A stretch of 64,000 nucleotides of DNA from Solibacillus isronensis (GCF_900168685.1 NZ_FVZN01000006.1:62001-126000); one strand, 5' to 3'; numbered from the stretch's first letter, positions 18,070 to 27,036 are shown. Notes: generated from the sequence alone by a model not told the origin. Numbers and translations are program-made.

Positions 18070-18957
18070 CTACTGTTTTGCCGTAGTTCCCGCAATTTGC
18101 TCGATTAATGGAGGCAGCCAATCTTCAAGCTGACTGAACGAAAATCCTAATTGCTCTGCCTTGTCATTTTTCATATACCATGTTGCAGGAATCGCGTATG
18201 GTGAACGGATTTCCTCTGTCCCAAGCAACGCTATTTTGGCACGTTCGCCTGACTTTTCTTCAATAAGTGAAATTAGGTCTTTTAAAGAGATGACTCCATT
18301 TGCTGTCGCGTTAATTGGGCCTTCCACATTATCATTACCTGCCCACTCTAAAAATCGGGCCGCCTCTGTTGCCTGAATAAAGGACATTTCCGCATCCATG
18401 TTTACAAATCCGATCGGTTCCTTATTAATAATGCGCTCAATATGGAAATGCAAACGGCGTGTGTAATCATCTTCTCCCATGACGATTGGGAAACGAACTG
18501 CAACTACTGGGAATTCGGCAAACTTATAAAATACCGCCTCTGCCAGACGCTTTCCTTCACCATACGTAAATTCATGTGTGTCTCCCATGATGATGCCATA
18601 TGAAGTCGGATCGAAATCTCCTTCAGAATGCGGCTTGCCATCTGCCTCATATACCGCTAATGTAGATGTGAAAACGAGCTTACCGATTTTCCCATTGAAC
18701 AGATCGCACAGCTGTTTTGCTTCGTTTGGCGAATAGCAAATATTATCATAAACAATATCAAATGTACGATTTTCCAATGCTTTCTCAAAAGCCGCTGTAT
18801 CTTTACGATCCACTTTAATATGCTCCACTGCATCGCCAAATGGATTTTCCGACATTCCGCGCGTAACAATTGTTACTTCATGCTTTTGCTCCAATAAAAG
18901 TTCCACTAATTTACGGCCGAAAAATCGTGTCCCGCCTAATACCAAGATTTTCTTCAT
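18070..18957 (-). CDS. NAD(P)-dependent epimerase/dehydratase-like SDR protein
   Basis: Extended short-chain dehydrogenase fold, 295 aa. The Rossmann motif is VLGGTRFFG (6-14). The equivalent of the catalytic YxxxK is probably 'YGEGKRLAE' near 149-157. The family resembles the 'reductase' group related to mRNA-binding/nucleoside-sugar epimerases. It starts 6 nt after the stop of the RlmA-like gene, so the pair is translationally close and co-transcribed. Substrate unknown. Confidence 0.82.
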   Translation of the reverse strand: MKKILVLGGTRFFGRKLVELLLEQKHEVTIVTRGMSENPFGDAVEHIKVDRKDTAAFEKALENRTFDIVYDNICYSPNEAKQLCDLFNGKIGKLVFTSTLAVYEADGKPHSEGDFDPTSYGIIMGDTHEFTYGEGKRLAEAVFYKFAEFPVVAVRFPIVMGEDDYTRRLHFHIERIINKEPIGFVNMDAEMSFIQATEAARFLEWAGNDNVEGPINATANGVISLKDLISLIEEKSGERAKIALLGTEEIRSPYAIPATWYMKNDKAEQLGFSFSQLEDWLPPLIEQIAGTTAKQ

Positions 18958-18963
18958 CTACGA

Positions 18964-19800
18964 TCACTCCATTCCAATTAATAAATCTAAATCAATTGTA
19001 ATTTCCTGTAATTGAATACTTTCTTTATCGTCAATATGCCAGCCCATCGGTGTCATTTCAAGCAAATTTTGTACTAAATGGTCTTCAAGCGGTACTGTAT
19101 ACGTGATTCTTTTTACTTCTGTATGTGCAAAACTTGCTTTAAAACGCTCTACAGTTTGGGCATTTGTATAACTTTCCTTTTCTGAATCTGCAAACGCCTG
19201 TTTACGCAGTTCTTTTAAGTAATTTTCCTGTGGGACGACTTTAATTACTTTGCCGCCTCGCTTTAATAGACGTTTAAACTCATCGTAATTTGCAGGGGAT
19301 AAAATATTTAAAATCGCATCAAAAGAGTGCTCGTTGAACGGACTATTCGCTAAATCACCGACACACCAAAGCTCTTCGGGATTATACTTTGCCGCTGCGA
19401 TTATCCCTTCTTTTGAAATATCGATTCCTACACCGACAGGGCGATCAAGCTGTTGGCAAATACGATGTAAATGAGACCCCTCGCCACAACCTGTATCTAA
19501 GATTACCGGTTGTTCTAAATTGATTTCCCGGGCAATCGCTGCTTGTAACCGATCATAGATCCCTGCTTGAATGACAGTATGGCGAGAATCGAATAATTCT
19601 TTTCCATACATTGATTGGACAGGACGGTTTAACATATAAACATAGCCTTGTTTTGCCACATCAAATGTATGATTCGATAGACAGCTCATTTTTCCTTCAT
19701 TACTTATCTCTATTTCCTTTTTACAAATAGGACATGCAAAAAGTCGGCTATTGAATTGAAACTGCTGAATACTTAACGCTCGTTTTGATAATAGACCCAT
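18964..19800 (-). CDS. 23S rRNA (guanine-N1)-methyltransferase, RlmA family
   Basis: SAM-dependent N1-guanine methyltransferase acting on hairpin 35 of 23S rRNA; Gram-positive RlmA-II members such as TlrB modify G748. An N-terminal zinc knuckle is visible (C23, C26, C40, H44), then the Rossmann domain with LDTGCGEGSH (101-110) and ILSPANYDE near 160-170. 278 aa is normal. G745 versus G748 specificity cannot be read from sequence; a Gram-positive host suggests G748, which in some species affects tylosin/telithromycin response. First gene of a likely operon with the SDR and plsC genes. Confidence 0.87.
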   Translation of the reverse strand: MGLLSKRALSIQQFQFNSRLFACPICKKEIEISNEGKMSCLSNHTFDVAKQGYVYMLNRPVQSMYGKELFDSRHTVIQAGIYDRLQAAIAREINLEQPVILDTGCGEGSHLHRICQQLDRPVGVGIDISKEGIIAAAKYNPEELWCVGDLANSPFNEHSFDAILNILSPANYDEFKRLLKRGGKVIKVVPQENYLKELRKQAFADSEKESYTNAQTVERFKASFAHTEVKRITYTVPLEDHLVQNLLEMTPMGWHIDDKESIQLQEITIDLDLLIGME

Positions 19801-19852
19801 GATGGATCCTCCTTCATATGTGTTCGCTAGTATCGTACCATAAACTCATTCA

Positions 19853-19888
19853 AATAAAAAAAGGAAATAGTGGTCACTACTCCCTTCA
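19853..19888 (-). terminator. Terminator of the polysaccharide deacetylase gene
   Basis: On the minus strand GGGAGTAGTG faces CACTATTTCC, followed by TTTTTTT. Confidence 0.7.
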
Positions 19889-19900
19889 AATACTTTCAAT

Positions 19901-20779
19901 CTATAATAGTTGGCTCGTTGTCACAAATTCATAGCCTTCTTCTTTTAAATACAATATGACATCCTCTAATGCGTCTGCGGATTGCTGATGTATATCATGC
20001 ATTAAAATAATGCCATTATCCTTTGCTTGTGCTTTTAGATTCGCCAAGGTCTTTTTAGGTGTTTTATGCTGCCAATCAAGTGTATCAATATTCCACAACA
20101 CTGGTGTTAAATCAATAGACTCCCGTACGTTTTCATCCAATGCTCCAAACGGTGGACGATACATCGTAGGCGTCTTTCCTGTTGCATCACAAATTGCCTC
20201 ATTTGCCCGGTCGATTTCCGCCCGTATTTGTTGTGCGTTTAGCTTCGTTAAGTTTTTATGGCTCCACGTATGATTGGCAATTTCATGACCGAAAGCATCC
20301 GCTTTTTTCACGACATCGGGATACTTTGCAGCATTTTGACCGAGCACAAAAAATGTTGCTTTCACATTATACTTTTGCAGTGTCGTTAAAATTTGATCGG
20401 TCACATTTTTATGGGGGCCGTCATCGAACGTGAGCGCAATTCTTTTATGACTGGCCTGCTGTTCTGCTTGTTTTTGCTGCCGGTCATCTTCTTGTACAAC
20501 ATCGGCCTCCTTATTATCCAATATATTTTCAACCTTTATGTATGTTGTACAATTTCTGCCCGGTGACCCGCCGTCATTCATATAATACGGCATTATTTTA
20601 TTTAAGCTGCCGGACGACTTGTTTATATAATCATTGGAAGCTGACGGCTCATTATAAGTAGCATTTACCGCAACCTTTTTATTACTTGCATAAGTTGGCG
20701 GTGTATCGATCCATAGACGAAATCCGACAACTACTAATATTCCACATAATATGCTGAGCACTGTTATTTTTTTGCCCAT
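19901..20779 (-). CDS. Membrane-anchored polysaccharide deacetylase (CE4)
   Basis: Extracytoplasmic deacetylase that removes acetyl groups from peptidoglycan or chitin-like sugars. An N-terminal signal anchor (5-24) is followed by a polar linker to about 110. The NodB domain shows TFDDGPH (117-123), the metal-site H170 and H174 in ANHTWSH, RPPFG (208-212), DTLDW (232-236) and H261. All five CE4 motifs are present, so it should be active. The ATG follows AAGGAGGG. Cell-wall modification (lysozyme resistance or sporulation cortex) is the likely role. Confidence 0.9.
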   Translation of the reverse strand: MGKKITVLSILCGILVVVGFRLWIDTPPTYASNKKVAVNATYNEPSASNDYINKSSGSLNKIMPYYMNDGGSPGRNCTTYIKVENILDNKEADVVQEDDRQQKQAEQQASHKRIALTFDDGPHKNVTDQILTTLQKYNVKATFFVLGQNAAKYPDVVKKADAFGHEIANHTWSHKNLTKLNAQQIRAEIDRANEAICDATGKTPTMYRPPFGALDENVRESIDLTPVLWNIDTLDWQHKTPKKTLANLKAQAKDNGIILMHDIHQQSADALEDVILYLKEEGYEFVTTSQLL

Positions 20780-20872
20780 TCTACTACCCTCCTTTTCTCT
20801 TATATGTATTAGACGTAAGAAGAGAGCAAAAAGTTGATAAAAATTTGGATTTTTTTATAAATTTTTCCCATA

Positions 20873-20906
20873 AAAAAAGCAAAGTAGAAAAAAACTACTC
20901 TGCTCT
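20873..20906 (-). terminator. Terminator of the NERD gene
   Basis: AGCAAAGTAG (20878-20887) pairs with CTACTCTGCT (20895-20904) with one mismatch, followed by CTTTTTTT on the minus strand. Confidence 0.82.
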
Positions 20907-20914
20907 ATTTCTTA

Positions 20915-21592
20915 TTAATTTGTGGTTGTGACAGCTTTTGAACGTAATGTTGTATTTTTACGATGCATAAAGGTCTCTAATGTTGCGTACAAATTTTCAA
21001 TATCTGTATCTGATAAACGTTTCCCTTCAATTGTTGTTGCCCATTTTTTTAATTCCGCGATTTTCAGCACTTCAACATTGGAAGATTGAATTTCAACCTG
21101 CTGGAATGAACAATCATTCGTAAAAACTACAACTGTTTCAAAAAGTGTACCATCAACTTCCGGGAACTGGTCTTTTAATGTATGGATTAAACGTTTTGTT
21201 TCATGGATTGGATTATTAAATACTTGTTTTTGATTTTTATGTAATAACTCAATCCATTCGATGCTCTGTTCCCGTCCGTTAATCCATCCTGTTTTCTCTT
21301 TAACATTCATTACATAAATCCCTGATTCATGAAGTAAAAGAGCATCAATTGTTTGAACTTCATTGTGAACAGGAAGCTGTAGATTCACCATTATTCTTTT
21401 TGTACCTTGTACATGCTCCATTTCCTTTATAAGCTGATAGGAAGTTCGGACACTTTTGTTCATAAGGACGTCAAAATACGAATAGCCAGTCAATTGATAA
21501 AATGATGTATTGTCATGACTATATAATTTAAATATAAAGTAACCTATAATCGCAATTAGAACGAACAGTATAAATAAGGTCATTGCGCTCAC
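20915..21592 (-). CDS. NERD-domain membrane-anchored protein
   Basis: A 225-residue protein with an N-terminal TM (5-22) and a cytosolic nuclease-related domain (NERD). The domain core includes 'VHNEVQTIDALLLHESGIYV' (20 residues) then a 'NVKEKTGWINGRE' strand and 'NPIHETKRLI'. These match the restriction-endonuclease-like E..D..ExK layout (E in HNEVQ, D in TIDALL, E-K-K in NVKEK), so nuclease activity is possible. NERD proteins are linked by their family description to DNA processing, but no biochemical role is set. It starts 49 nt downstream of the HAD gene and may be co-transcribed. Confidence 0.82.
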   Translation of the reverse strand: MSAMTLFILFVLIAIIGYFIFKLYSHDNTSFYQLTGYSYFDVLMNKSVRTSYQLIKEMEHVQGTKRIMVNLQLPVHNEVQTIDALLLHESGIYVMNVKEKTGWINGREQSIEWIELLHKNQKQVFNNPIHETKRLIHTLKDQFPEVDGTLFETVVVFTNDCSFQQVEIQSSNVEVLKIAELKKWATTIEGKRLSDTDIENLYATLETFMHRKNTTLRSKAVTTTN

Positions 21593-21641
21593 TCCTTGCC
21601 TGCATCATCGCATTTCATTTTATATAGCATTAATGCTCTTA

Positions 21642-22361
21642 CTAAATTCCTAAAGGCTGTTGATTGATAGCTTTTTTACTGTTTATTATCGGTAAAAGTT
21701 GTGCCAGCTTTTGTATTTCATAAGTTGGATGAATTGTTGCTGGTACTGCATTCAACGGGTTAAGCCAGCATGTATCTATTCCGGCATTTGCACCACCGAT
21801 AATATCTGCACTGTAGGAATCACCAATAATCATCGCCTTGTTTGGATCGAAATTTGGAATTCGTTCAAACACAAAATCAAAAAATGGCTTCATTGGTTTT
21901 TGATAGCCTGTATTTTCCGAAACGAAAACTTGCTTAAAATAAGGTGCCAAACCTGTTACTTGGAGGCGCTTCATCTGTGTCTCCGCCAATCCATTCGATG
22001 TAATGTACAGTTCATAGTCAGGTGCCAATGTTTGAATCAGCTCCAATGCACCTTCAACAAACACTTTACTTTCTGCTAAATAGCTACGGTATTCAGCATC
22101 CAATACCCTGCCATCTATTTCAACGCCAAAATGCGCGAATGTCTTTCCGAATCGGGTTTCCATTAAAAATTCACGAGTAATCAGCCCTTCTTCAAGCGCG
22201 CGCCATAAACCGGTATTAATTTCTCGGTAAACAGCTTCGATTTGAGGCGTTAATGGTAGCTGATATGCTTCAAATAATTTCGGCAAAGCTAAACTTTCTG
22301 CAGCTTTAAAATCCAGTAATGTATCATCTAAGTCAAACAATAAAAATTGATAATCCTTCAT
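21642..22361 (-). CDS. HAD-family noncanonical pyrimidine nucleotidase (YjjG/YfnB-like)
   Basis: Cytosolic HAD phosphatase, 239 aa. Motif I is FDLDDTLLDF with nucleophile D10 and D12. A C1 helical cap follows (about 20-85); motif II is 'YITSNG' near 120, and motif IV 'MIGDSYSADIIGG' near 182-194. The YjjG group hydrolyses dUMP/UMP and damaged pyrimidine nucleotides, a house-cleaning role. The ATG ending at 22361 is 8-12 nt after a weak AACGGAG. It is divergent from the TSUP gene across a 132-bp gap. Confidence 0.87.
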   Translation of the reverse strand: MKDYQFLLFDLDDTLLDFKAAESLALPKLFEAYQLPLTPQIEAVYREINTGLWRALEEGLITREFLMETRFGKTFAHFGVEIDGRVLDAEYRSYLAESKVFVEGALELIQTLAPDYELYITSNGLAETQMKRLQVTGLAPYFKQVFVSENTGYQKPMKPFFDFVFERIPNFDPNKAMIIGDSYSADIIGGANAGIDTCWLNPLNAVPATIHPTYEIQKLAQLLPIINSKKAINQQPLGI

Positions 22362-22493
22362 TTGTGTACTCCGTTTCCATTATACTAATATATTACCTTA
22401 TCATAATCGAGTCATAATTTTAACTATTTACACTACTCCTAATTTTCGATAGCATGAGTGTATTGCTCTATGTGAAGAAAGAAGGGTTCTTTT

Positions 22494-23264
22494 ATGGGAT
22501 TTGAGTTAGACCCACAACTAGTTATTATTTTAATTTGTTTTGGTTTTTTAGCAGCATTTATCGATTCCGTTGTGGGAGGCGGTGGCCTTATTTCACTGCC
22601 TGCATTAATGTTTGCAGGGCTAAGTCCCTCTGCAGCTGTTGCTACAAACAAACTCGCCGGGACAATGGGATCCTTAACGAGTACTATTACCTTTTATCGG
22701 TCTGGAAAGCTGGATATTAAATCCGTCATGAAGTATTTTCCGTGGGTTTTTATTAGTTCGATGATCGGGGCTTGGATTGTTCATTTACTTGATCCAAACT
22801 TATTGAAACCTTTAATGCTGATTATGCTGGCCGCTGTTGCTGTCTATACAATTTTCAAAAAAGATTGGGGCAGTATTTCAGCGGTAAAATCACTTTCAAA
22901 GACAAAGTATATTTTATTTTTCTTAGTGATTTCACTGATTGGTTTTTATGATGGATTTTTAGGTCCTGGTACCGGGTCATTCCTTATATTTGCATTTCTA
23001 ATGGTGGGCTATGATTTCTTAAAGGCAGCCGGTAATGCAAAACTCCTTAACTTTGGGAGTAATATCGGGGCTCTTTTAATGTTTATCTATTTAGGGCAGA
23101 TCAATTATACATATGGTTTGATAATGGGGGCCGCACAAATTGTCGGCGCGATTGTCGGTTCACGGTTTGCAATTAAGCGTGGAAGTGGCTATGTGCGTGT
23201 CCTTTTTATCATCGTCACGATTACATTACTTGCAAAAAATAGCTATGATTTTTTCCTGAAATAA
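22494..23264 (+). CDS. TSUP-family (TauE/SafE) membrane transporter
   Basis: Eight-helix inner membrane exporter or importer of sulfur-containing or organic anions. 256 aa with the N-terminal repeat 'AAFIDSVVGGGGLISLPAL' and its C-terminal counterpart 'GFYDGFLGPGTGSFLIFAF' (19 residues each), the hallmarks of the family. The ATG follows AGAAAGAAGGG. Monocistronic with a terminator. Substrate cannot be told from sequence. Confidence 0.92.
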   Translation: MGFELDPQLVIILICFGFLAAFIDSVVGGGGLISLPALMFAGLSPSAAVATNKLAGTMGSLTSTITFYRSGKLDIKSVMKYFPWVFISSMIGAWIVHLLDPNLLKPLMLIMLAAVAVYTIFKKDWGSISAVKSLSKTKYILFFLVISLIGFYDGFLGPGTGSFLIFAFLMVGYDFLKAAGNAKLLNFGSNIGALLMFIYLGQINYTYGLIMGAAQIVGAIVGSRFAIKRGSGYVRVLFIIVTITLLAKNSYDFFLK

Positions 23265-23273
23265 ATGTACTGG

Positions 23274-23306
23274 ATGTCCAACTTAAACTTGGGCATCTTT
23301 TTTTTA
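23274..23306 (+). terminator. Terminator of the TSUP gene
   Basis: GATGTCCAA (23274-23282) pairs with TTGGGCATC (23290-23298), then a T7 run. Confidence 0.85.
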
Positions 23307-23307
23307 T

Positions 23308-23337
23308 TAAATAAGCCCCGAAACATTTTCGGGGCTT
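23308..23337 (-). terminator. Terminator of the DinB gene
   Basis: AAGCCCCGA (23313-23321) pairs perfectly with TCGGGGCTT (23329-23337). The minus-strand tail is only moderately T-rich. Confidence 0.7.
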
Positions 23338-23342
23338 AGTTC

Positions 23343-23813
23343 TTATTGCATTTCTTTTGTAGGTCCCATTACTGGCGGTACTGTTAAACCTGCTTGGCGA
23401 AGTAGTACTGTCATTTGGCCAACATGATGTGTTTGGTGTGTGATTACTGTGCGAAGTAATTCACCGCGCTTCATCATACCTCCAAAAGCAGGTACTTCTT
23501 CTAAAAGCTGTTCCTCTGTTAATGATGCCGCTTCTTTTTTATACGCTTCGCGCACCATTTCATACTTCTCTATAATTTCAGCCATTGTCTCTGGCTGTGG
23601 CATATCAGGACCTGGACCCGGAATTTGCAATCCTGCAAAATGGCCGAATGCGCCTGCTACACTTACTAAATGCCATGATAACCATCCTAATGAATTGTGT
23701 TCATCTACGATGGCGATATGCATTTTGTCATCTGGAATTGCTTGCATTACTTTCAATGCTCCCTTTGATGAAATCGCCCAATCTTTTACAAAATCTTCAG
23801 CTACACGATACAT
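23343..23813 (-). CDS. DinB-family four-helix-bundle protein
   Basis: DinB/YfiT-like metal-binding bundle of 156 aa. The conserved His triad is visible: His in 'LGWLSWHLV' near 43 and two in 'VITHQTHHVGQ' near 124-131. Members include thiol-dependent S-transferases (bacillithiol/mycothiol) and many uncharacterised proteins. I start at the ATG ending at 23813, after AAAGGGGAT; the upstream in-frame codons have no ribosome site. Enzymatic activity is not established. Confidence 0.88.
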   Translation of the reverse strand: MYRVAEDFVKDWAISSKGALKVMQAIPDDKMHIAIVDEHNSLGWLSWHLVSVAGAFGHFAGLQIPGPGPDMPQPETMAEIIEKYEMVREAYKKEAASLTEEQLLEEVPAFGGMMKRGELLRTVITHQTHHVGQMTVLLRQAGLTVPPVMGPTKEMQ

Positions 23814-23897
23814 AAATAAATCCCCTTTACTACGATTTGTCTTTATCATACCTAATAAGAAGGCATTGCGCTATCATTCAACAGTTAAGATTTTTGA

Positions 23898-24404
23898 TTA
23901 AGATAAATAATCTTGCACAATGCTCCATATTTCAACTTTTTCATCAAAGGTTTTAATATTTTTTCCTGGAATCGGACTTGTTGATGGCATTTTTTTGTAT
24001 GCCCGCCCGCCCAAAACTTCAAGTCCAATATGTCTTTTAAAAACATCGAAGCTTTTCCCGCCATTAAAGAGGACAAGCTGTATTTGCGGATATTTTTTAA
24101 ACAGCTCCGAAAAGTTATTCGGTACTTCATTTTTTATTGTTGCATCCAGGCTCCCTTCGCGTTCACAGCTTTCGATTGAATCCCAGAGCCCTATACAATG
24201 TTTACGAAGAAGTGCAATTCTTTCGTTATAGTCTTCCGGAATATCGGTTGCTAGAAGCCTTCCCATAATCGGCCAAAAGTGATTCCGTCTGTTGCCGTAG
24301 TACTGTTGCTTTTCTAATGATTGCTTTCCTGGCATCGATCCGAGGATGAGCACTTTAGTTTTTTCATCCACAATCGGAGGTAATATATTTCGGATTGGCC
24401 CCAT
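23898..24404 (-). CDS. DNA-deoxyinosine glycosylase (UDG superfamily family 6)
   Basis: Base-excision repair enzyme removing deaminated adenine (hypoxanthine) from DNA. The 168 residues match the family 6 pattern: 'LILGSMPGKQSLEKQQYYGN' (20 residues) near the N-terminus, then RRNHFWPIMG, 'LVLFNGGKSF' and the STSP motif (STSPIPG) near the C-terminus. Start at the ATG ending at 24404 after AAGGTGG. No partner gene nearby. Hypoxanthine rather than uracil specificity is from the family. Confidence 0.85.
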   Translation of the reverse strand: MGPIRNILPPIVDEKTKVLILGSMPGKQSLEKQQYYGNRRNHFWPIMGRLLATDIPEDYNERIALLRKHCIGLWDSIESCEREGSLDATIKNEVPNNFSELFKKYPQIQLVLFNGGKSFDVFKRHIGLEVLGGRAYKKMPSTSPIPGKNIKTFDEKVEIWSIVQDYLS

Positions 24405-24460
24405 CACAACTTCCACCTTTTCTTTCCAGTCATTTTTATTATTGATAATCTAGAGATTAA

Positions 24461-24493
24461 TAATAAAAGAACCACATAAATGTATGCGGTTCT
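24461..24493 (-). terminator. Terminator of the amidohydrolase gene
   Basis: AGAACCACATA (24468-24478) pairs with TATGCGGTTCT (24483-24493), one mismatch. The A-rich flank gives minus-strand Ts. Confidence 0.8.
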
Positions 24494-24509
24494 TCCACTA
24501 TAGTATTAG

Positions 24510-26087
24510 TTATTTTTTATATACGATTTCCCCTCCAACGACAGTCAACAATGCATTTGTCTGGAGAATTTCTTCCGAGCTGCATTTCATTAAATCCGTA
24601 TCAAGTATTGTAAAATCCGCATCATACCCTTTTCGGATATAGCCGCGTTCGTTTTCTTTACAAATTGCCTCGGCACTTCCAACCGTATACATTTTCACTG
24701 CCTCAAAGCGGGAAACCTTTTGCTCACGGTTATAACCTTCATGTGTATCTTTTGGCTTCTTTCGCTCGACTGCCGCATAAATTGTTTCAAATGGGCTCAT
24801 CGCTTCAATCGGCGCATCGGTACCTGCCGCACATATGAATCCTTCATCTATAAACGTTTTCCAAGCGTAATGATGACCAGCACGGTTTTCACCAAGCTTC
24901 TCAGTTACCCATGGATAGTCTGATGTAACAAAGGCCGGCTGCAAATCCAATATAACCTGCAGTTTCTTCATTCGGGCAAGCTGTTCTTCTGATACGACAC
25001 AGCAATGGATCAGGCGGTCGCGCTTCCCTTCAGCTACGGGATATTTTTCTAAATATCGGAGCACCTGTTCCATTGCACCATCACCGATTATATGAATGGC
25101 TACCGCTTCATTATATTTTCGCGCTAATTGAATGAGTGCTTCCATTTGAGCATCAGTATGAATGAGCATCCCTTTATTATGTTCATCATTTGCATAGGGA
25201 GCCAATAGTGCTGCAGTAGAGCCGCCTAATGAACCATCTGCGAAAATTTTCATCGCACCCGGCTCGATATAAGGTTCATTAAACGGCGCATTATTCGTAA
25301 TCATTTCTTCGAATACCGCGTGATGGCGCAGTAAGTTTACGCGGAAATGCTTCCGTTCACCAACAACGCGATGATAGGCAGTTAATGGATTCATATAATG
25401 ACCATAATAACTCATTTCTTCTGTATGTCCGCCCGTTAAACCATAAGATTGCATATGTTCGATCGCCAGTTGCAAGGACTGCGCCAAGCTTTCAATATAG
25501 CTTTCTCCTTCTTGTTTGAATAGTGAAGATACTAGACCCGTTGCCTGTTCATACAACAATCCGTTTAGCTCATCGTTTTCATGACGGCCAAGCTTTCCGC
25601 CTGCCGGATCTTCAGTATTTATTGTAATACCCGCCAAATGGAGTGCGGCTGAATTAACTAAAGCAACATGGTGGCACACACGGTTAAGGAACAGTGGGTT
25701 ATTAGTGACAGCATCCAACTCTTCTTTCGTTGGAATACGGCCATCTTTAAATTGATTTTCATTCCAGCCGTCTCCAATGAGCCACTGCCCATCCTGAAGT
25801 TGGTCCGCTGCATTTTTAACCAGTTGTACAAGCTCTTCACCGCTTGTCGCTACTGTCAAATCAAGGCGCATCAACTTTTCACCGTGTCCAATCATGTGGA
25901 GATGGCTATCTACAAAGCCCGGGTACATAACTGCCCCCTGTAAATCGATAATGTCATCTGCATATACTTGTAAATCCTCGAATGTTCCTGTCTCCACGAT
26001 TTTTCCACCTTGTACAAGCACTGCCTGCACGGTCGCACCTTCTTGTTCCATCGAATATATCGTGCCATTAGTCCATAGTTGCTTCAT
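24510..26087 (-). CDS. Amidohydrolase, YtcJ/AepA-like
   Basis: Metal-dependent hydrolase of the amidohydrolase superfamily, 525 aa. The barrel starts with 'VDSHLHMIGHGEKL' near 60-73, the first metal His pair. Later come 'KIFADGSLGGSTAALL' with the carbamate/metal segment, 'AVAIHIIGDGAMEQ' and 'GTDAPIEAMSPFETIYAAV' with the catalytic Asp. The short beta-sandwich ends flank it. The ATG follows AGCTGAAG. It lies 17 nt after the stop of the lipoprotein gene, so the two are co-transcribed. Substrate unknown. Confidence 0.88.
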   Translation of the reverse strand: MKQLWTNGTIYSMEQEGATVQAVLVQGGKIVETGTFEDLQVYADDIIDLQGAVMYPGFVDSHLHMIGHGEKLMRLDLTVATSGEELVQLVKNAADQLQDGQWLIGDGWNENQFKDGRIPTKEELDAVTNNPLFLNRVCHHVALVNSAALHLAGITINTEDPAGGKLGRHENDELNGLLYEQATGLVSSLFKQEGESYIESLAQSLQLAIEHMQSYGLTGGHTEEMSYYGHYMNPLTAYHRVVGERKHFRVNLLRHHAVFEEMITNNAPFNEPYIEPGAMKIFADGSLGGSTAALLAPYANDEHNKGMLIHTDAQMEALIQLARKYNEAVAIHIIGDGAMEQVLRYLEKYPVAEGKRDRLIHCCVVSEEQLARMKKLQVILDLQPAFVTSDYPWVTEKLGENRAGHHYAWKTFIDEGFICAAGTDAPIEAMSPFETIYAAVERKKPKDTHEGYNREQKVSRFEAVKMYTVGSAEAICKENERGYIRKGYDADFTILDTDLMKCSSEEILQTNALLTVVGGEIVYKK

Positions 26088-26104
26088 CTTCAGCTATCCC
26101 CCGT

Positions 26105-26611
26105 CTACATATCAAAATCTTGTCGTTTATATGGTAGTCCTATATTCATATGATCTAAGATTGGTTCATCCGATCCTTTATAAAGAAACGTTATATCCTG
26201 CAATTCAGGTAAATTCTCGAAATAAGAACGCGCTAATGTCTCAACAAACATATTGGCACCTGCAGAACCTTGAATCGTATAAATATCATCACCTAAATTA
26301 AGCACTAAACTTTTATCTTCGTTTTCTATCGTATAATCAAGCAGCTCTACCTCATGTTCATTCACTTTTGAGAAAATAAACGGTACTAGCTCTTCTTTAC
26401 TGCTATCATAATTTTCATCAAATGGAACGGTATTTTCAGCATTCTCATCTGATTTATATAAAGTAATCTTTTCCTCTTTCACTTCAGGGCTACCCTGTGT
26501 TACATTGTCTGAATTATTTCCCGGGACATTATTTACATCATCACTCGTCTCTTTTGTCCCGCATGCTGCGAGCACAAGCGCAAATAGCATGACTAATAAC
26601 AATTTCCTCAT
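26105..26611 (-). CDS. GerMN-like domain lipoprotein
   Basis: Secreted lipoprotein of 168 aa. The signal peptide ends in the lipobox L-A-A-C (C17). A Ser/Asn/Asp-rich linker (about 20-45) precedes one compact domain: 'ITLYKSDENAE...VPF', 'LDYTIENEDKSLVLNLGDDI' (20 residues), then 'LPELQDITFLYKGS'. The layout resembles the GerMN domain of GerM and LpqB. Co-transcribed upstream of the amidohydrolase. GerMN assignment is by pattern only. The 248 bp upstream to the leader gene are AT-rich and hold divergent promoters. Confidence 0.75.
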   Translation of the reverse strand: MRKLLLVMLFALVLAACGTKETSDDVNNVPGNNSDNVTQGSPEVKEEKITLYKSDENAENTVPFDENYDSSKEELVPFIFSKVNEHEVELLDYTIENEDKSLVLNLGDDIYTIQGSAGANMFVETLARSYFENLPELQDITFLYKGSDEPILDHMNIGLPYKRQDFDM

Positions 26612-26785
26612 CGTTGTCTCACTCCTTTTGATGTATTACTTTCAAGATACAGAATAAACAAACAATTTTCAAACTTCCGGCGGCTTTTTCCAACTACCAT
26701 TTCTGGTAGAAATATAGATAAGCCTATTTAATTATAATAAAACCAATAAATTACAACACTGAAAATAAAATGTTTTCAAAAAATA

Positions 26786-26814
26786 TTGACAATGATAATT
26801 GCCTCCACTAATAT
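26786..26814 (+). promoter_or_regulatory. Strong sigma-A promoter of the exporter leader
   Basis: A perfect TTGACA (26786-26791), 17 bp, TAATAT (26809-26814). Start near 26821. The spacer begins AATGATAATTG, which loosely resembles a Fur/PerR half-site. Confidence 0.85.
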
Positions 26815-26859
26815 TAAGGAACACTAAATAAATTAAAACAAGGAAAGGAGTTAAGGAAT

Positions 26860-26958
26860 ATGAACACATCAATTGTGAATTTACACATTTCAACAGCGAC
26901 AATTTCATATTGCCCTAACCTGAACTTTTGTTTTAATTTTGCACGTACATGTAAATAA
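26860..26958 (+). CDS. 32-aa leader peptide of the heterodimeric ABC exporter
   Basis: A short ORF with a strong ribosome site (AAAGGAG, 10 nt before the ATG) 39 nt after the predicted start. It encodes 32 residues beginning MNTSIVNLHISTATISYCPN and ending with FARTCK, containing three Cys (18, 24, 31). Its stop codon is 2 nt before the first hairpin. In B. subtilis the homologous exporter genes bmrC-bmrD follow a leader peptide, BmrB, that controls ribosome-mediated attenuation when translation is inhibited. I infer the same role here; the peptide itself is not recognisably similar to BmrB. Confidence 0.8.
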   Translation: MNTSIVNLHISTATISYCPNLNFCFNFARTCK

Positions 26959-26960
26959 AA

Positions 26961-26992
26961 GGCACAGGTGTGGATTCCCCTGTGCCCTTTTT
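26961..26992 (+). terminator. Attenuator hairpin 1 after the leader peptide
   Basis: GGCACAGG (26961-26968) pairs perfectly with CCTGTGCC (26979-26986), followed by CTTTTT. It starts 2 nt after the leader stop, so a ribosome at the stop would cover its left arm. Confidence 0.85.
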
Positions 26993-26998
26993 CGTTTT

Positions 26999-27036
26999 GA
27001 CACCTTTTCGAAAAATCGGAATAGGTGTCTTTTTTG
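26999..27036 (+). terminator. Attenuator hairpin 2
   Basis: GACACCT (26999-27005) pairs perfectly with AGGTGTC (27023-27029), extended inside by TTCG/CGGA, followed by T7. It is a second terminator only 7 nt after the first, still 180 nt before the exporter genes. Confidence 0.8.
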
